DNA of 64,000 nt from Pleurodeles waltl (GCF_031143425.1 NC_090445.1:817672317-817736316); one strand, 5' to 3'. Numbered from the stretch's first letter, positions 44,416 through 57,640 are shown. The notes: generated from the sequence alone by a model not told the origin. Translations and numbers: made by a program.

Positions 44416-44957
44416 CCCATAGGGTTCTTTGTCTGGTGCGTGTTAGGGCAGTCTGGGAATAACTCACTTTTTTTCTTCATACAGCGCTTGGTAATATAGG
44501 TTCTGCCATTTCATAGTGCTGCAAAAATGGTGCCATTCTTAACAAAATCGCTATAATTCACTTACAGTTAAGCTTTCTCTTCTGTTATTCTCTTTGTATA
44601 CAGTTTAAAAGTTAGACTGGTATTGCCAATGTAGAGGAATAATTCCTTTAAAAGTTTAACACACAGAAATGTATGGCTTCCCCCTTTTTTTTGCTCCTAA
44701 CTCTTTTAACCCCTCATTCTCCAGGTTTAATGCCACAAACGTGCCTCTTTGTGACTTGTTTGGTACTATAAACGTTTAAGTAGACACACTATGAAGGGTT
44801 GCATCTTTAGGGTATCACAGCCAGTCTGTAAGAATGAGGTAAAAACACTTCCAAGCCTTGTTGTGTCCTCTCTCCTGCAGCAACAGGCCTGGGAGGGTTG
44901 CTGTGGCACCTTGCATATATCCACTACAGTTCAAACCAAAACACATAGGTAAAAGAC
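44416..44957. other. No gene seen
   Basis: No motif or repeat recognised. Confidence 0.5.
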
Positions 44958-44960
44958 AAT

Positions 44961-45512
44961 GGGGTCATTACAACATTGGCGGGCGGCAACCGCCGCCCGC
45001 TAAGTTGTAACCGCTGTGCGGCCGCCAATGCGGCCGCACTCCCACGGTGCCCATGATGACATCCCCGCTGGGCCGGCGGGCGGAAACAGAGTTTCCGCCC
45101 GCCGGCCCAGCGGGGATGTGGGCTGCAACATGGGAGCCGGCTCCAAATGGAGCCGGTGGTGTTGTGGCCGTGCGACGGGTGCAGTTGCACTCGTCGCGCT
45201 TTTCACAGTCTGCAGAGCAGACATTGAAAAGCTGCATGGGAGCAGGGGCCCCACGAGTCCCCGTACCGCCAGCCTTTTTCTGGCGGTTCAAACCGCCAGG
45301 AAAAGGCTGGCGGTAGGGGGACTCGTAATCCCCTGGGCGCAGGCGGATTACTACCGCCGGGGCCATTGTGGCGGGAAACCGCCGGCCCCGGCCGTGCGAC
45401 CGCGGCACTTCCGCCACGGTCGTAATAACCAGGGGAGCATCGCCAGCCTCTTGGCAGTGCTTCAGTCATTTCAGCCCTGGCGGTCCTGTACCGCCAGGGT
45501 TGTAATGACCCC
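44961..45512. mobile_element. Harbinger-type MITE with AAT duplication
   Basis: Ends GGGGTCATTACAACATTGGC and (reverse complement) GGGGTCATTACAACCCTGGC, flanked by AAT at 44958-44960 and 45513-45515. A 74-bp palindrome lies at 45253-45326, and another GC-rich palindrome (CCCGCTGGGCCGGCGGGCGG and its mirror) at about 45063-45115. Same family as 29640-30095. Frames on both strands are accidental. Confidence 0.9.
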
Positions 45513-45515
45513 AAT

Positions 45516-46603
45516 GTCATTTACAACACCAATAACTCTAACTCTCACAAATGCAAGACATATTGCGTAGCAAATGCTTGTCTAGAATAGTATAAATATT
45601 CTGACACTCACTCTTTTTTATTTTTCTAGTTAGTGTTCTGTAGCCCAAGTTATATTTTTTCAATTTTTTTTGTCTTCTTTTGTCTTTTGCCTGCATACGT
45701 CTGTCCCCCAACGTGTATTTCTTAATTTGGTTTGCTGTAAGGTCATCATTGTTCCCTGCGTACGAAATTGAACTCTGTTGAGTTTATTTGACTAATAATT
45801 TTGAATTCAAATTTGAGAAATGTTTCTGTGTCTCATATACTTTCATTTTTGATATGTATGATTCTCCTTGAATGCTTAATTGTGTTGATGTTGATTCGCC
45901 TAAACTTATTTCGCCACTTTGGACAACCTATCGTGATTAGATATCTTTACAATTTGGTTTTACACACTGCATTTTTTACACTAACTTTGTTGTTGTAATA
46001 AAGCTTTGAAACTTCATTCAAATTGGAGTTTTCCTTCTGTGGCCACATTCGTCATGGTATCTAAACTGATTGTGGTATTGATGTAAATTTGTTTATGGTT
46101 CACCACACTACTTACTGGGTCAAAAGACCCATCTGACCTTTAGACTCATTGAATACCTGGTAAATCAAAGGTGAAAAATGCATCCACACCATTGGAATCT
46201 GGGCACAACTAAGCACACATCCAAGTTAGGACACAGAGCAAGACAAAATAATTACAGGAAGCAAGCCTTCTGAGAGGTGTTTGCCCCTGGAGTTCATTAA
46301 GCACATTAGGACAAAATATTTTTATTTAGTGTTTGTCTTCTCTCTGACAGTAACAATGAAGACGATGACCTCATCGAGTTGATACAAGACATTGTCTCAC
46401 ATCTGTTAGAGAGTGGGACATTCATTACTACAAAGACTGACGCTGATATTGCCAATCTGCCTCTGAGCATTCAATCGCAAATGAAAAGAAGCACAAGCCT
46501 ATGCACATGGGTCCAGGACACACTCTACCCTCCAAATGCTACTTTAAGTCGCATCTATCACTCGAACAACATCAAGAATTGTTTGTAATGGCTCTTTTTG
46601 TAG
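45516..46603. other. No gene seen
   Basis: T-rich at 45600-46000. The frame 46379-46588 (69 codons) has no recognised motif. Confidence 0.45.
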
Positions 46604-48638
46604 TGGTGCCCTCAAACTTTTGGCTTCTGACCTGTTTTTGATCTTGTGCTGAATTTCATTTTTGCTGGCTTTAGGACTCTGGGCCTTTACCACTGCTAAC
46701 CAGTGCTAAAGTGCAAGTGCTTTCTGTCTAAATGGTATTGGGTTATCCATGATTGGCATACTTGATTTACTAGTAAGTCTCTCGTATAGTGCACAATGTG
46801 TGCCCAGAGCCTGTAAATCAAATGCTACTAGTGGGTCTGCAGCCCTGATTGAGCCATCCATATGAGTAACCCTGTAAACATGTCTCAAACCTGCCGCTGC
46901 AGTGTCTGTGTGTGCAGTTTTAACTGCCATTTCGACCTGGAAAGTGCACCCACTTGCTAGGCCCAAACTTCCCTTTTACTACATGTATTTCACCCCTAAG
47001 GTAGGCCCAAGGCAGCCCCATGGGCAGGGTGCTGTATTTAAGACGTAGGACATGTACTGGTGTGTTTAAATGTCCAGATAGTGAAATACTGCTAAATTCG
47101 GTTTCACCATTGCAAGGACTATCTTTCCCATTGGGCAAGATGGGGATTGCTTTGAAATATCTTGTTTTTTTAAACTGTAAGTTTGAAAATGCCTGTCTGT
47201 GAAATGTATGTCTGGGTCAGGAGGACAGTCGGGCTGTTTGTGAATTCACTCTATACAGTCATACAAAGGGTGCTGAGGTGTGCCTTCATATCCTGATGGG
47301 TCTTCCTGGGCTAGAGAGGTGGGAGGAGTGGCCATTTGCACCTGAATAGGGCTGTGCCTGTCCTTACACAAAACAGTCTCCAGCCCCCTGGTGTGTGTCT
47401 GAGGCCAGCGCAGGAAAGGAAGGGTCTTGTGTGCTACAAAGACTTTTCTTTGAAGTTTTCCTACTTCAGAGGCAGAAATGGGTATTAGTACAGGACCTCT
47501 GTCCCCACAAAGTTAGAACACTTATGGACTGAGGACATTTTGCCAGGAGGAAGAGCTGGATGCTGTAGGATGGACTGTCACTCTGTCTGTTGCTTTGTTG
47601 TGCTGGCCTGCAACTTGCTGCTTCTGTCCTTGGAGTGAAAGGAGTGGACTTTGCTTTCTGCATCCTGCTTTCCAAGGTTCTCCAAGGCCTTGAACTGAGC
47701 TTGCCTCGTGTTAAGGAGCATCATGGACAACAAAGACCGTATCTGTCAGTGCCTGGGCTTTTCTGCTGAGACTCCTGTCTTGCCAAGTGGTTCCAACTCC
47801 AGTGCCTGGGCCCTTGGAAGTGTAAGCTGCTGACCTGAAGAAAATCTATGCACTGATGTGCCGCCGCGGAAAAGCAGACACTGTGCCTGTCCCACTGCTG
47901 AAGAATCGATGCAGCACCTGTCACATGGCTGAAGAACACATGTAGCGCCTGTTTCCCCCTGCTCCATCAACACGACACAGCTGTATTTTCCATGCATCGT
48001 CCCCGGGGCATCAATGTCTCATAGACACCACACCAAAATAAGGAACCCAAGGCTGTGTGTCTGAAAATGAACACATCACCTTTCCTGTGAGGAAAGAATG
48101 AAGGCATTGCTCGCCTCCCCTGACAGTAAGGAACCGATGCATCACCTCACCTGCGAAGAAGGATTCTATGCATCACCTCCCCTGCGCAATAAGGAACTGA
48201 CTCATCGCTTTGATTTTCCCCACTTCACCTCCCCTGTGGCCTGCATTGTCTTTGTTTTTGACACATCCCATGTACTTTTTGCTAAAAAAATACATAATCA
48301 TTGATACCTATAGATTAAGACTCATTTCAACTTTTAAAAAGTGATATCTTTACTTGTGCATGATGGATTTTGTTGTTTTGGTCTTGATTACTCAGATACA
48401 TATTGGCTGGTTTTCTAAACTGGTGTGGAATACTTTTGTGGTGTTTTCAGTATGTTATTGTTTGTGCATACAAATACGTTACACATTTCCTCTGAAATAA
48501 GCCAGACTGCTTGTGCCAAGCTACCAAGAGGGGGAACGGGGTTATCTTAGCTGTGTGACTTCCTTACCCTGACTAGAATGTGGTTCCCTACTTGGACAGG
48601 GTGCAAACCATTGCCAACCAGAGACCACATTCCTAACA
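46604..48638 (+). repeat. Long (~2 kb) LTR-like repeat, copy 1
   Basis: Starts TGGTGCCC and ends CCTAACA. It matches 62287-64000 in the same order and strand: AGGACTCTG near the start, CTGTAAATC(A)AATGCTACTAGTG, CCTGCC.(T)TGCAGT, and near the end GTTTGTGC...TAAATAC(T)TTA. The TG...CA ends and lack of coding sequence fit a solo LTR or large non-autonomous derivative. Class not proven; no target duplication was seen. Confidence 0.65.
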
Positions 48639-50620
48639 AGAATCATTCAGTTTTCGGAAATTTTCAGTGAAATTGCTGTGGATGCAGACTGTGTGTTAAG
48701 CATCAAGTCTGTTGTGAAATTGAGCCTGTAATGTGCTCACTGCCAACTAGTCACTTGAGTTGCATCTTCAGAAATATGAGATATAGCAAAGCTGGTCACA
48801 GATCTGATCAAATGATGGCACAAGCTGAAGCAATCATAAACATATTTACATATGGATGATATTGTAAAGTTAGTGGTGCACAATTTCAGGTGCATTCCGT
48901 TCAACACCCAAAAACAAGACGAGACTGAAATAAATGATCCACAGTAATACATCATAGAGCCCAGGGAAAGGGCCCTCTCCATGAGTTTCACCCATCATTC
49001 CGGTGACCCAAAGACAATCCAGTGTAAAGACACGCATTTTTGTGAAGAAGCTGAAATCACATCAGACCATACAGTGAGAGAAGCTTCTCTATATTGTTCT
49101 TTGTGCATGTTGACACGGACGTCATTTAGAGGCTGCCAGGGGTGGCACTAGCGATATCCGACTTGCTCTCTGCTCCCCCTGGCACTTCTTTTGCCTCAAA
49201 GGCGGTAAAAGCAGTCCCAAAAAGAAGGTAAACAGTCTCCCGATGAACACTGTTTACGTTCTGATGCTCTCAATGGGATCAAATTCTTTAAAATAAGTAA
49301 ATTCAGCTGAGGAATGCCAACCTTGGGAAGAAACAAAAACGTGAAATAAAAACACACATTGACGAACAACTCATCACCTTTTTCTGTTGTGAATTGATGA
49401 AAAAGTATGTTCCAACCAAACCTTCAACTTTGTGATTAGAGTCAAGTGATTATAAATGAAAAGGTTTATAATCGTAGTTAAACTGTAAGGCGATACCATT
49501 TTTTTTTGTTTTATAGCACAATTGGTAAACTCTAGCTCCTAGCTAGTTATTAGTCATTGGTACCTAGGCATAATTTTGTGTTTTTAACCTTAGGAAATCG
49601 CATGTGTTTTATTGTTAGTAACCAGGCCGCAACGTCGCTATAACACGGCTAAAAGAAAGTCCCTGAATTTAAGATTAGGAATAAAGGATGAAACTAGTGG
49701 AGTAGGCTTCCATCACGTATAAATGTAATATTTTATGACATGATTTGGGATCAGAATAAGCTAAAAAAACATTTTATGTGCTTTTTATTCCTAAACAAAG
49801 AGTATGTTTGAGTATTTATATAGTACATGCGTTTGAATAGCGATGGTTTTAATTAATGTTGCTAATAAAATTTTGCATTTTCATTTTCATTTGTTTTATG
49901 GCACAATATCCTCCAGTTCATAAGTAAAGAAATGTGCAAAGCTTCCCTGATGTTTGTGAACATCAGAATTAAAGAACAGCTTTATATAAAAGGCATGTAT
50001 TTGTGCTAGGAACTGTTGTGTTTCACTACCTGTGAACTATTAATAATATCAGGGGCAAAGGCCACATATATGTCACTTCCTATGATGTCAATTATGTCAA
50101 GGAATGCGTGATGTGCCTTCCGCTACCACTAGCGAATGTTGCTCGGTCTACATTTTAGCAGGTATACTGTACATTGTGTCTGTGCAGTGGTTCAGGTGTT
50201 CATTATATATTTAATAATTTCTTGCCTTCTGAAATCATGCTGTGAAAATGGTATTCACCTGCCTACCTGCCCAACAAAATCGATATTGATTAGCACCGAA
50301 ATCGTAAGCCATATTTTGTAGGTAGCATATTTAGATATGTTTATATGTTTCCTTCAGGCCAGTAGTAGGGAAAACCTGCACCATTTCGATTATTGCGTGT
50401 AAACATGCAGTATAAATCCACAATAAATCTCAAAACAACAATACCAGTAGAGGGATGAACCAACTGACCTAATAATGTTTTAGTGCTTTACATGTTTTTC
50501 ATTGTTCTCTGAATTATTCGCTTTGGCAATGACAGTTCCAGAACGCACGAACCGACTCTGACATTTGATTCCTGTTTATTTCCCGCGTGTTGAGGAAGAA
50601 GGATTCTGTGCCCAAACTGT
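48639..50620. other. No gene seen
   Basis: AT-rich single-copy-looking DNA. No repeat or conserved frame recognised on either strand. Confidence 0.5.
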
Positions 50621-50674
50621 GTAGTGAACATGCAAAAATTAACTGTGAGTTACTAGAGTTTGTTCAATTTTGTA

Positions 50675-50878
50675 AACGCAGAAGGCGGGACAGACTTAAA
50701 GGATTCGTCTGGTGGGCTCATTGAGTCAGATCCTTCTGTACCATCCTTCTTTCATGAGACAACTCACATCAAAAGGACCCGAACCGAGAGTGACTCACTC
50801 ACCAAAGGATATTTATGCGACACCTCGTTCAGTCTTCCCTTACTAAAAAAACAAAGAACCTGTGAACATGTTCTGTAG
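50675..50878 (+). CDS. Possible terminal coding exon of an unidentified gene
   Basis: A possible acceptor (TTGTAAACGCAG, ending near 50681) precedes an open frame that ends in TAG at 50876-50878. The translated text (GGTDLKDSSGGLIESDP, then FFHETTHIKRTRTESDSLTK, then SLPLLKKQRTCEHVL) is complex, Ser/Thr-rich and has basic clusters, unlike the repeat-derived frames around it. It keeps several CpG dinucleotides, which decay quickly in methylated non-coding DNA. AATAAA follows 10 bp after the stop. I do not recognise the protein, and no upstream exon can be linked. Confidence 0.3.
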   Translation, partial: NAEGGTDLKDSSGGLIESDPSVPSFFHETTHIKRTRTESDSLTKGYLCDTSFSLPLLKKQRTCEHVL

Positions 50879-50887
50879 GAGCTAATG

Positions 50888-50893
50888 AATAAA
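50888..50893 (+). terminator. AATAAA poly(A) signal after the possible exon
   Basis: Lies 10 bp after the TAG stop. Short for a 3' untranslated region, so chance is possible. Confidence 0.3.
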
Positions 50894-52240
50894 TGTTATA
50901 GTCTGTGTCTGACTTTTTTCAGTGGACAAAAAGATGTTGCGGTTCCTCGCCCCAGAAGAGCCCAATTAAGAAAATAACACGTTTTGCAGTTGGCACACAT
51001 AAAACGACTTTTTTTCTGTGCAAGTCTGCCCAGATAAAGTGATAATGCTCATAGGCACTACTGCAGGAGGCTTGGTGGCCTGCTGCAAACACAGACAGAT
51101 GCTCTATCATACGTAGGGTAATATGTCCCTGTTTGCGCCACTGCACGTTTTCTAGTCAGTGTGCCAGGCGCAAGCAAAGGGCAACGCACTCTGTTACACA
51201 CATTACACTGCGAACTGGTGCCTGCCCTGAAGGTAGCACGTTACTGAAAGGTGCACGTCTGTTTGAAGCAGCCTCTCTACCATTCACGGTGCAGGCAGCG
51301 ACCCAGCTTGCTTTATAAACAGAGACAGAGGTCCCCTGAAAGAGGGTCCGCCTGCAGGGAGATGTCTGGGGGAGGGGTCTTTGGGATCCTCGTGCCTCTT
51401 CTTTCAGGGGGCACCCTCAGGGGGTGAAGGAACTGTGCGCTACGTCTTTGTGGCATGTCATCAGCGTACTTCCTGATGGCCATTTTGCCTACGCACCCAA
51501 GTGCCTAATGATGCATACCGATTGTGGAGTCTCCCTAGGGTAAAGTACAGGAGAAATGTAAAAAGTGTATTTACCTAAAAAAAAAAGTAAAATATGTTTT
51601 AATAATAAATATTGATGTCAATTAATATATGTTCACTGTAAACGGAGAACTAAAGAAAAATGCTACACCATTATAAACTTAATTTGGAATTAAAGCTTTA
51701 ATAAATAGAAACATATTTAAATAAAATAAATGTCTTTTTCTGAAGTTTAAATTCATAAATGAATTCCCACCATTACTAAAAAAATATGTTGTTCATTCTG
51801 GGTTAATAACCTTTAAACATAATGTATAGTATTAATTAAAATACATTAAATTCTAATTTTAATAACATTTATTACATTCATTCTTAAATTTAACAAGTTG
51901 TTAAAATATCTTATAATTACATAATATGCACGATTTTCTATATTTTCATCATTAGATTATATGGATTCACTTTTTTATTTATTTTTAATGATGTAATTTC
52001 TTTAATTTAACATTATTTCCTATGGAGTTTAAATTTGAAGTCCCAGCTCCCATTAGTTTGTATGGAAGAATGTGCAGTTACAGAGGTTGGCCATGTGTGG
52101 GGCTCTGCACTGGAATAATGTGCTACTGTTTTGAATCCTCTTTTGGCTGTAGTAATTTTAGAAGTACAGTTAGTGCATAGTAATGGCCTTACTCTTCTAT
52201 TTGGGAGTGGACCACATCTCCTAAAACCCTCCCTGACCCT
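50894..52240. other. No gene seen; AT-rich block at 51560-52020
   Basis: The first half is ordinary. 51560-52020 is a strongly AT-rich stretch with ATTTAAT/TTAATAT words and no repeat unit. Minus-strand 52020-52240 may be the L1 3' untranslated region. Confidence 0.5.
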
Positions 52241-52279
52241 CACTAAACCCCTCCTAATTCCTTTCTAAAATCCTCCTCT

Positions 52280-55200
52280 TTAGTTATAAGTATTCCCCAC
52301 TACCCCTGTACCTCCCACATTCACAACTAAAACATATACCCCCCCTTGTGCGAGGACTCTGCAGTAGGGGTGGAGATCAGCACATTTCTGAATGGACGGT
52401 ATCTCGGAGGCACCCCAATTCTTAGCCACATTCCTCTTTGCCACCACCAGGCCCAAATTGCAGAAAAGGAGTTTGGCATATGGGATGTCCACATCTGTGG
52501 GAATCCCCAGGAGAACATACTTGGGCTCATCCAGAATGGACACCCCAACAATATTGCCCAATTTATTTAGTATCGCTCGCCAATATGGTTGCATTGTAGG
52601 ACAACCCCAGAGCATATGAAGGAATGAACCCTGAACCCCCTACACCGCAGGCAGTCAGGGGACTCTGTTCTCCCAACTCTGTGCAGGTGGACATGGTCAA
52701 AATAGACCCAGTGGACTATTTTGAGTTGAATAAGTCTCAGTCTAGATTTGACAGCCATCTCCCTCTATGTTCCCAATCTATGTTATCTAGTTCCCCAACC
52801 TAATTTTCTCATTTTTCCCTCAATTTCTTTAGGGTGTCAGACATGTTGGTATTAGGTGTTCTAAAGGTGAATTTAACTGCCTTTTCTTCAGTCTTTCCCA
52901 TGAGTAGCCTACCCTCCAGAAGTGCATAGTCAATAAGATCAGGAACTTCCAGACCCTCCCCACCTCAAGCATGATGGGGCTGCAAGTATCTAAAATACTG
53001 TGTATTGTGAAGTTGATAATCTCATTGAAGAGAGGGGAAGGGGATAAGACCGCCATCCTCGAGGAGGTTGCTGAATTTTGATATATCAATGAGGTCCCAG
53101 GCCCCAAAACACTTCAATTTCCCACTCTCTTTGAATCCTGCCCTCACTCACATTGGAGTTTCTCAGGTAACTTTCGTCTCCAACCCTCTACATCTGCTTG
53201 CCTTGATCAATGCCTCAAACGCTACCTGAGTCACCGGCAGTAATTGTCCCACCCATTTGCCCCCATATAGTTAATGCAGATAAGGCTGGGTTTGAAACTG
53301 AGTCCTTTCCAGCGCATACATGGGATGATGCCCGGGTGCATACATCCAGTGATTGATGACAATTAGGTGAGCCACCCAGTAGTACGAAGGATTATCTAGG
53401 AGGGCAATACCACAATTATATTGATTGCACTGTAGTGTCCCCTGGGCCACCATGGGGTGCACATTGTTACATAATAATTTTCTAGCATTGTCAATCCTAG
53501 TGAAGATCTCATCCAGGATTTTATAATAAATGCTTTGGAGAATGTAGAGGAATTGTGGCAGGGTAACCATTTTCAACATGGCCGCTATGCCCAGTAGTAT
53601 CAACGGTAATACCTGCCAGCAATCAGTGTCTGCATGAAAATCCGCTTGGTCCCTCCTTAGATTCAATCAATCAATCAATCAATCAATCATTATTTCTATA
53701 GTGAGGTGAATCACCAATGAGGTCTCAAAGCAATAGATTCAATTCCAGGCTGCACTCCCAGCCCGAGGTGACATAAATCCCCAGATATTCGAATCCCCCT
53801 CTATCTGCCCACATTCTCCCAGGGAGGGCAGCAAGCTCAGTTCCACGTCCGAGGGGTACAAGACTGATTTATCCCAATTTATGGTGTATCCCGAGTGGGC
53901 ACCATAACTCTCAATGATCTGTAAAACCATTGTCTCTTGCGGTTGGGTGATGTATAAGGTGATACCATCTGCATATAGTGAAATCATTTTGTCTTCTGTG
54001 CTATTCTCTGTGTCTCAGAAACGTTTAATGTCAGGATGTTCACTGACCAAACAGGCCAGTGGATCTAGGATTAGGACAAACAAGAGGGGAGACAGAGGAC
54101 ATACTTGTCTAGTTCCTCTTTCAATGGGAAATTCTGAAGAGACGGCTCCATTGACTCACACCAAGACCATGGGTGGCTGAAATAGCAATGCTATCCAGGA
54201 CAGGAATTTGGGGCCAAACCCACATCTCTCCGGGGATTGCATCAGGAATGGCCAATGCATGGTGTCAAAGGCCTTTTCAGCATTTATTGAAAGGGTATAT
54301 GGGATTCTCGTTGGGAATGGACCACTGCTGGCCAATTATGAACCCTGCAGAGGTTATATCTAGTGGACCTCTTTGGCATAAAGCTTGTTTGGTCCCTGTG
54401 AATCAGGGGATATAACACCAACAAGCCTGGTAGTCAGCACTGTGGTCAATATCAGCTCGTCTCTGGCTTCCCTTATTTGTGGATCACCAAAATCATGGCA
54501 AGCCGCAGGTCAGGCAGCAATGTTCCTACATCTTGGGCCTCATGGTACATATGTTGGAGATAGGGACCAAGGGCCCCGACGTTCATATTAAAGAATCCAG
54601 CTGGGACACCATTGGGGCCCGGGGTATTCCCTGAGTTTAGTTTCCCTGTAGCTACTTGTATTTCACAGAGAGTGATATACTCATCAAGGGTCATACGGTC
54701 CTCCACTGGGAGAGTTGGCACATTCACTGTAGCAAGATATGCCTTCATGCATTCAGCCTTTGAAAGGGGGTGCAGACCTACAGAAGGCCTCATAGTATCT
54801 TGTGAACTCTTCTGCTATGCTCCCATCAGTAGTGTAGGATTCACTGTTGCTACCTACGATGCAGTGCACCCATCTGGCCTCAGCCTCCCGCCGACTGGGC
54901 CATTCCAGGAGCTTACCCGCCTTGTCTCCTGTGTCAAAGAGTCCGTGTTGCGTGACTACCGGTTCTTCACCTTGTGTTGTGCCAGAGCATGATATTTGGT
55001 TTGCAGGGCCGTGATCCTGCATAGGCTCAGGGGATCTGACAGTGGCCCAGACACACTCTCCGCATGCACCATCCGATGCTCAATACCCTCAGTCTTCTTA
55101 GTTTCTTTCTTTTTTTATGCACAATTATTTTCTGCGCTCATTTTATGAGCACTGTCTTATTAATGCGGAGTCAACAGACTCCTTGTTTTCAGTAAAATAG

Positions 55201-55980
55201 AGTTCAGTATCTACTCTCAGTTCCCACAAGACAGTCTCAACCATCAGTTCCCATGCATACAGCTTTCATCCCAAACCCGGGAGGGTGGGGACGTCTGCCC
55301 AGGGAAAGCCACAATGGGGAGTGATCAGACAAACTTTTGGCTCAGCTTTTTTGATCTTGCCTATCTCACCCTCCATGGCAAAAATATAATCCCGTCTAGA
55401 AAACACTTTATAACACTTTATGAGTCCCAGAGAAATAAGAGTTTGCTTTATCCTCTGGGTGGTGATGGCACCAAAGATCGGAGAGTCCTAATGTGTTTGG
55501 AAATAGAGCTAGTGAAATCTCCCTGTGCGTGTCCAGGCTCAGGCTCAAACAATCCATTGTGCGGGCCATGAGATCATTAAGGTGCCCCTGTTATGTGGTA
55601 GGAGTATTCTGTTTCTAGCAAAATGGCCATTACTTTGTCAAGGGTGGGCTGATGCAGGCATGGAGGTGCACAAACACTGATTAGCATGACATCTGTCCTC
55701 CCAGGGAGACCTTTCACCCTGGCATAAGTCCCTTTAGGATGTATCTGGGTCTTCTGTACCTAGAAGGGGGCTGTCTACCAGATCAAAATTGCTACTCCCC
55801 TAGAGCCCAAGGTAAATCCTGCATGGGACAGTGTGATGTATGCTCCTTGACTTCGGAAACAACATTGGGTCCACATCAGATACAAGCACCTAATAAAAGT
55901 TGTGACCAGTCCTCACTTTACTTTATTGTCCACTCCATTAACATTCCAAGTTAGAATGGAACGACTAGTGGACTCCAACA
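52280..55980 (-). pseudogene. L1 ORF2 (endonuclease and reverse transcriptase), degenerate
   Basis: From the 5' side on the minus strand: endonuclease start WNVNGVDNKVK (about 55940), RGVAILIW and a VMLISVCAPP segment (about 55650). RT follows: LNSGNTPGPNGVPAGFF (in 54473-54793, family GKxPGPDGFPxEFY), a GTRQVCPLSPLLFVLILDPL segment (about 54080-54140), then LYADG at the active site (about 53964-53978), where the family has YADD. The C-terminal part is 53271-53666 and 52280-52758, ending in a CLRCRG...LWGCP Cys segment. Many stops and shifts; the active-site change alone would kill RT. Confidence 0.85.
53668..53733 (-). repeat. 5'-truncated SINE tail with 10-bp target duplication
   Basis: A 66-bp insert in L1 ORF2 with a (TTGA)n tail on the minus strand and a short body. 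Flanked by TAGATTCAAT at 53658-53667 and 53734-53743. A tail plus a target duplication is the sign of LINE-type retrotransposition. Confidence 0.85.
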
Positions 55981-56879
55981 TTTGAGCCTGCACCATACCT
56001 GCACTGTAACATAACGATCTGCTCCCAGCAGTGTGTGTAGCCAATGCATTGCATTTGCAGCCCATTCCACTCTTCAAACATCAACTTATCAGCCCCTAAG
56101 AAACAATACTCAGCTAAACTCCCCCATACTCCACCCCACCTGTATACACCCTCATGTAAAAAAAAATGACAACTACTTTGCAGATTGGGCCTGAGAGGTC
56201 TGTAACCCACTTCATTCCACTCACGACTCCAACTAGCACAAAATTTAAACACAAATAAAAGTCACACCATACACTCCCTCACTCAAACCAGCATTTCAGG
56301 GCAGAAGACAAAAGTGGGAAAAATCCTCCAGCCAGTCACCTGTTCCACAATCTCTCCTCTTGCAAACCTGGTACACCCTACGTACACCACACACACAGCA
56401 CACTCTGAAACAAAAAAGGGAAGGAGAAGAAGAGAGAGGTCTGCACTCACAGGCCACATTCACACCCCAAACATAACAAGTCTGGAGGGCCAAAAACTCC
56501 CCCTCTAAATGCCTTCTCAGGCCCCATCAGACCCCCATCAAGTTTTGGAGGAACTTAGCTCATCAGGGTCAATGTGGATCAGTTCAGGATTTGATGTGGT
56601 ACTGTCCAAGCCACAGCTCAGGTCATCCTCTGTCATCAGTCAATGTGTCCCATCATCTCCATCGGCCCTGACTTCTTTGCTCCCTTGCAGCAGTAGTCCT
56701 CTCGCTGAGTCTGAGGATCCCTTTCCAGACACTCCATCCCTAGCTTTTCTTTCCAAGGATTTGTCTCCATCTCTTCCAGTTCAGGCCCTTCACTCGTGTT
56801 TCTAGGACTAGAGTTTGGGCCTGGCCCCAAGTCCACCCCACTTAATCGACCCAGTCGACAGCTCCTGTAAGGATTGAAG

Positions 56880-57640
56880 CCTAAGCCACTCCTGAAGCCA
56901 ACACCAAGCCACTTCCAGTGATGTAAAAAAGTGTGTTTTGTCCTTGAATATCACCTTTAACTTGGCTTGGAAGAGCAGCATATATTGCAGTTACATGGAC
57001 TGGAGCTTGCCTTTCACTGTGTTGAATGTTACTCTGTTTCTGTTCTTCACAGGAGTACTCAGGAAACATCATGATGATGGAAGAGTCATATTTGAGCTTA
57101 CCCAACTGTCTCGCTGCCCTAAGTATAATGCCTCAGAAGTTTATAAAGTATGTTATCACTCTGGGTGAGGGGGGCTCCCAGAGGTGGCCGGGTAGAGATC
57201 CCTCTGTGAGACCATTCGATAATGAAACAGGTGGAAAATTTCTCACCCATGAAGGTAGACCGGAGCCACTGTCCAAAAAGTCTGCCACGTTAGACCTTTC
57301 GACTCCATCAGGGAAGCCCGCCTTTTGGAGGTCATTGTGCCTTGCCCAGTTCTCTGCATCATCAACCCTCCACAGCTAATCTTTGGTGATTGTTTTTACA
57401 TCTGTCAGATCTTTCCCTATGGAGTACATGGTGCCATCTAGCTCGGACACCCTGTTGTCTGTGGCTGTGACGGGATCCACAACTTTCCAGAACTCTTGCC
57501 TCAAGATTGACACATCCAAACAAACTTCACCAATCCTAGATTCCAAGGCTGTTCTAGATTGTTGGATCGCAGTCAAGAGGACCCCATTATCCGGCAGAGG
57601 GGGTGCAGTGTCAAATCTGGGGGGCATTCACCACCTTAGT
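56880..57640 (-). pseudogene. L1 ORF1, degenerate
   Basis: The frame 57376-57627 starts with a proline-rich N-terminus and then a coiled-coil-like stretch (ILTAIQ-type, SRTALESRIGEVCLDVSILRQEF). Beyond a stop, minus-strand text at about 57000-57370 resembles the RRM/C-terminal part (WARHNDLQKAGFPDG) with several stops. Known role: RNA-binding chaperone of L1 particles. Confidence 0.7.

Noticed and set aside
44961..45570. Frames up to 184 codons on both strands
   Set aside because: They are reads of a GC-rich palindromic MITE, with inverted copies of the same words.
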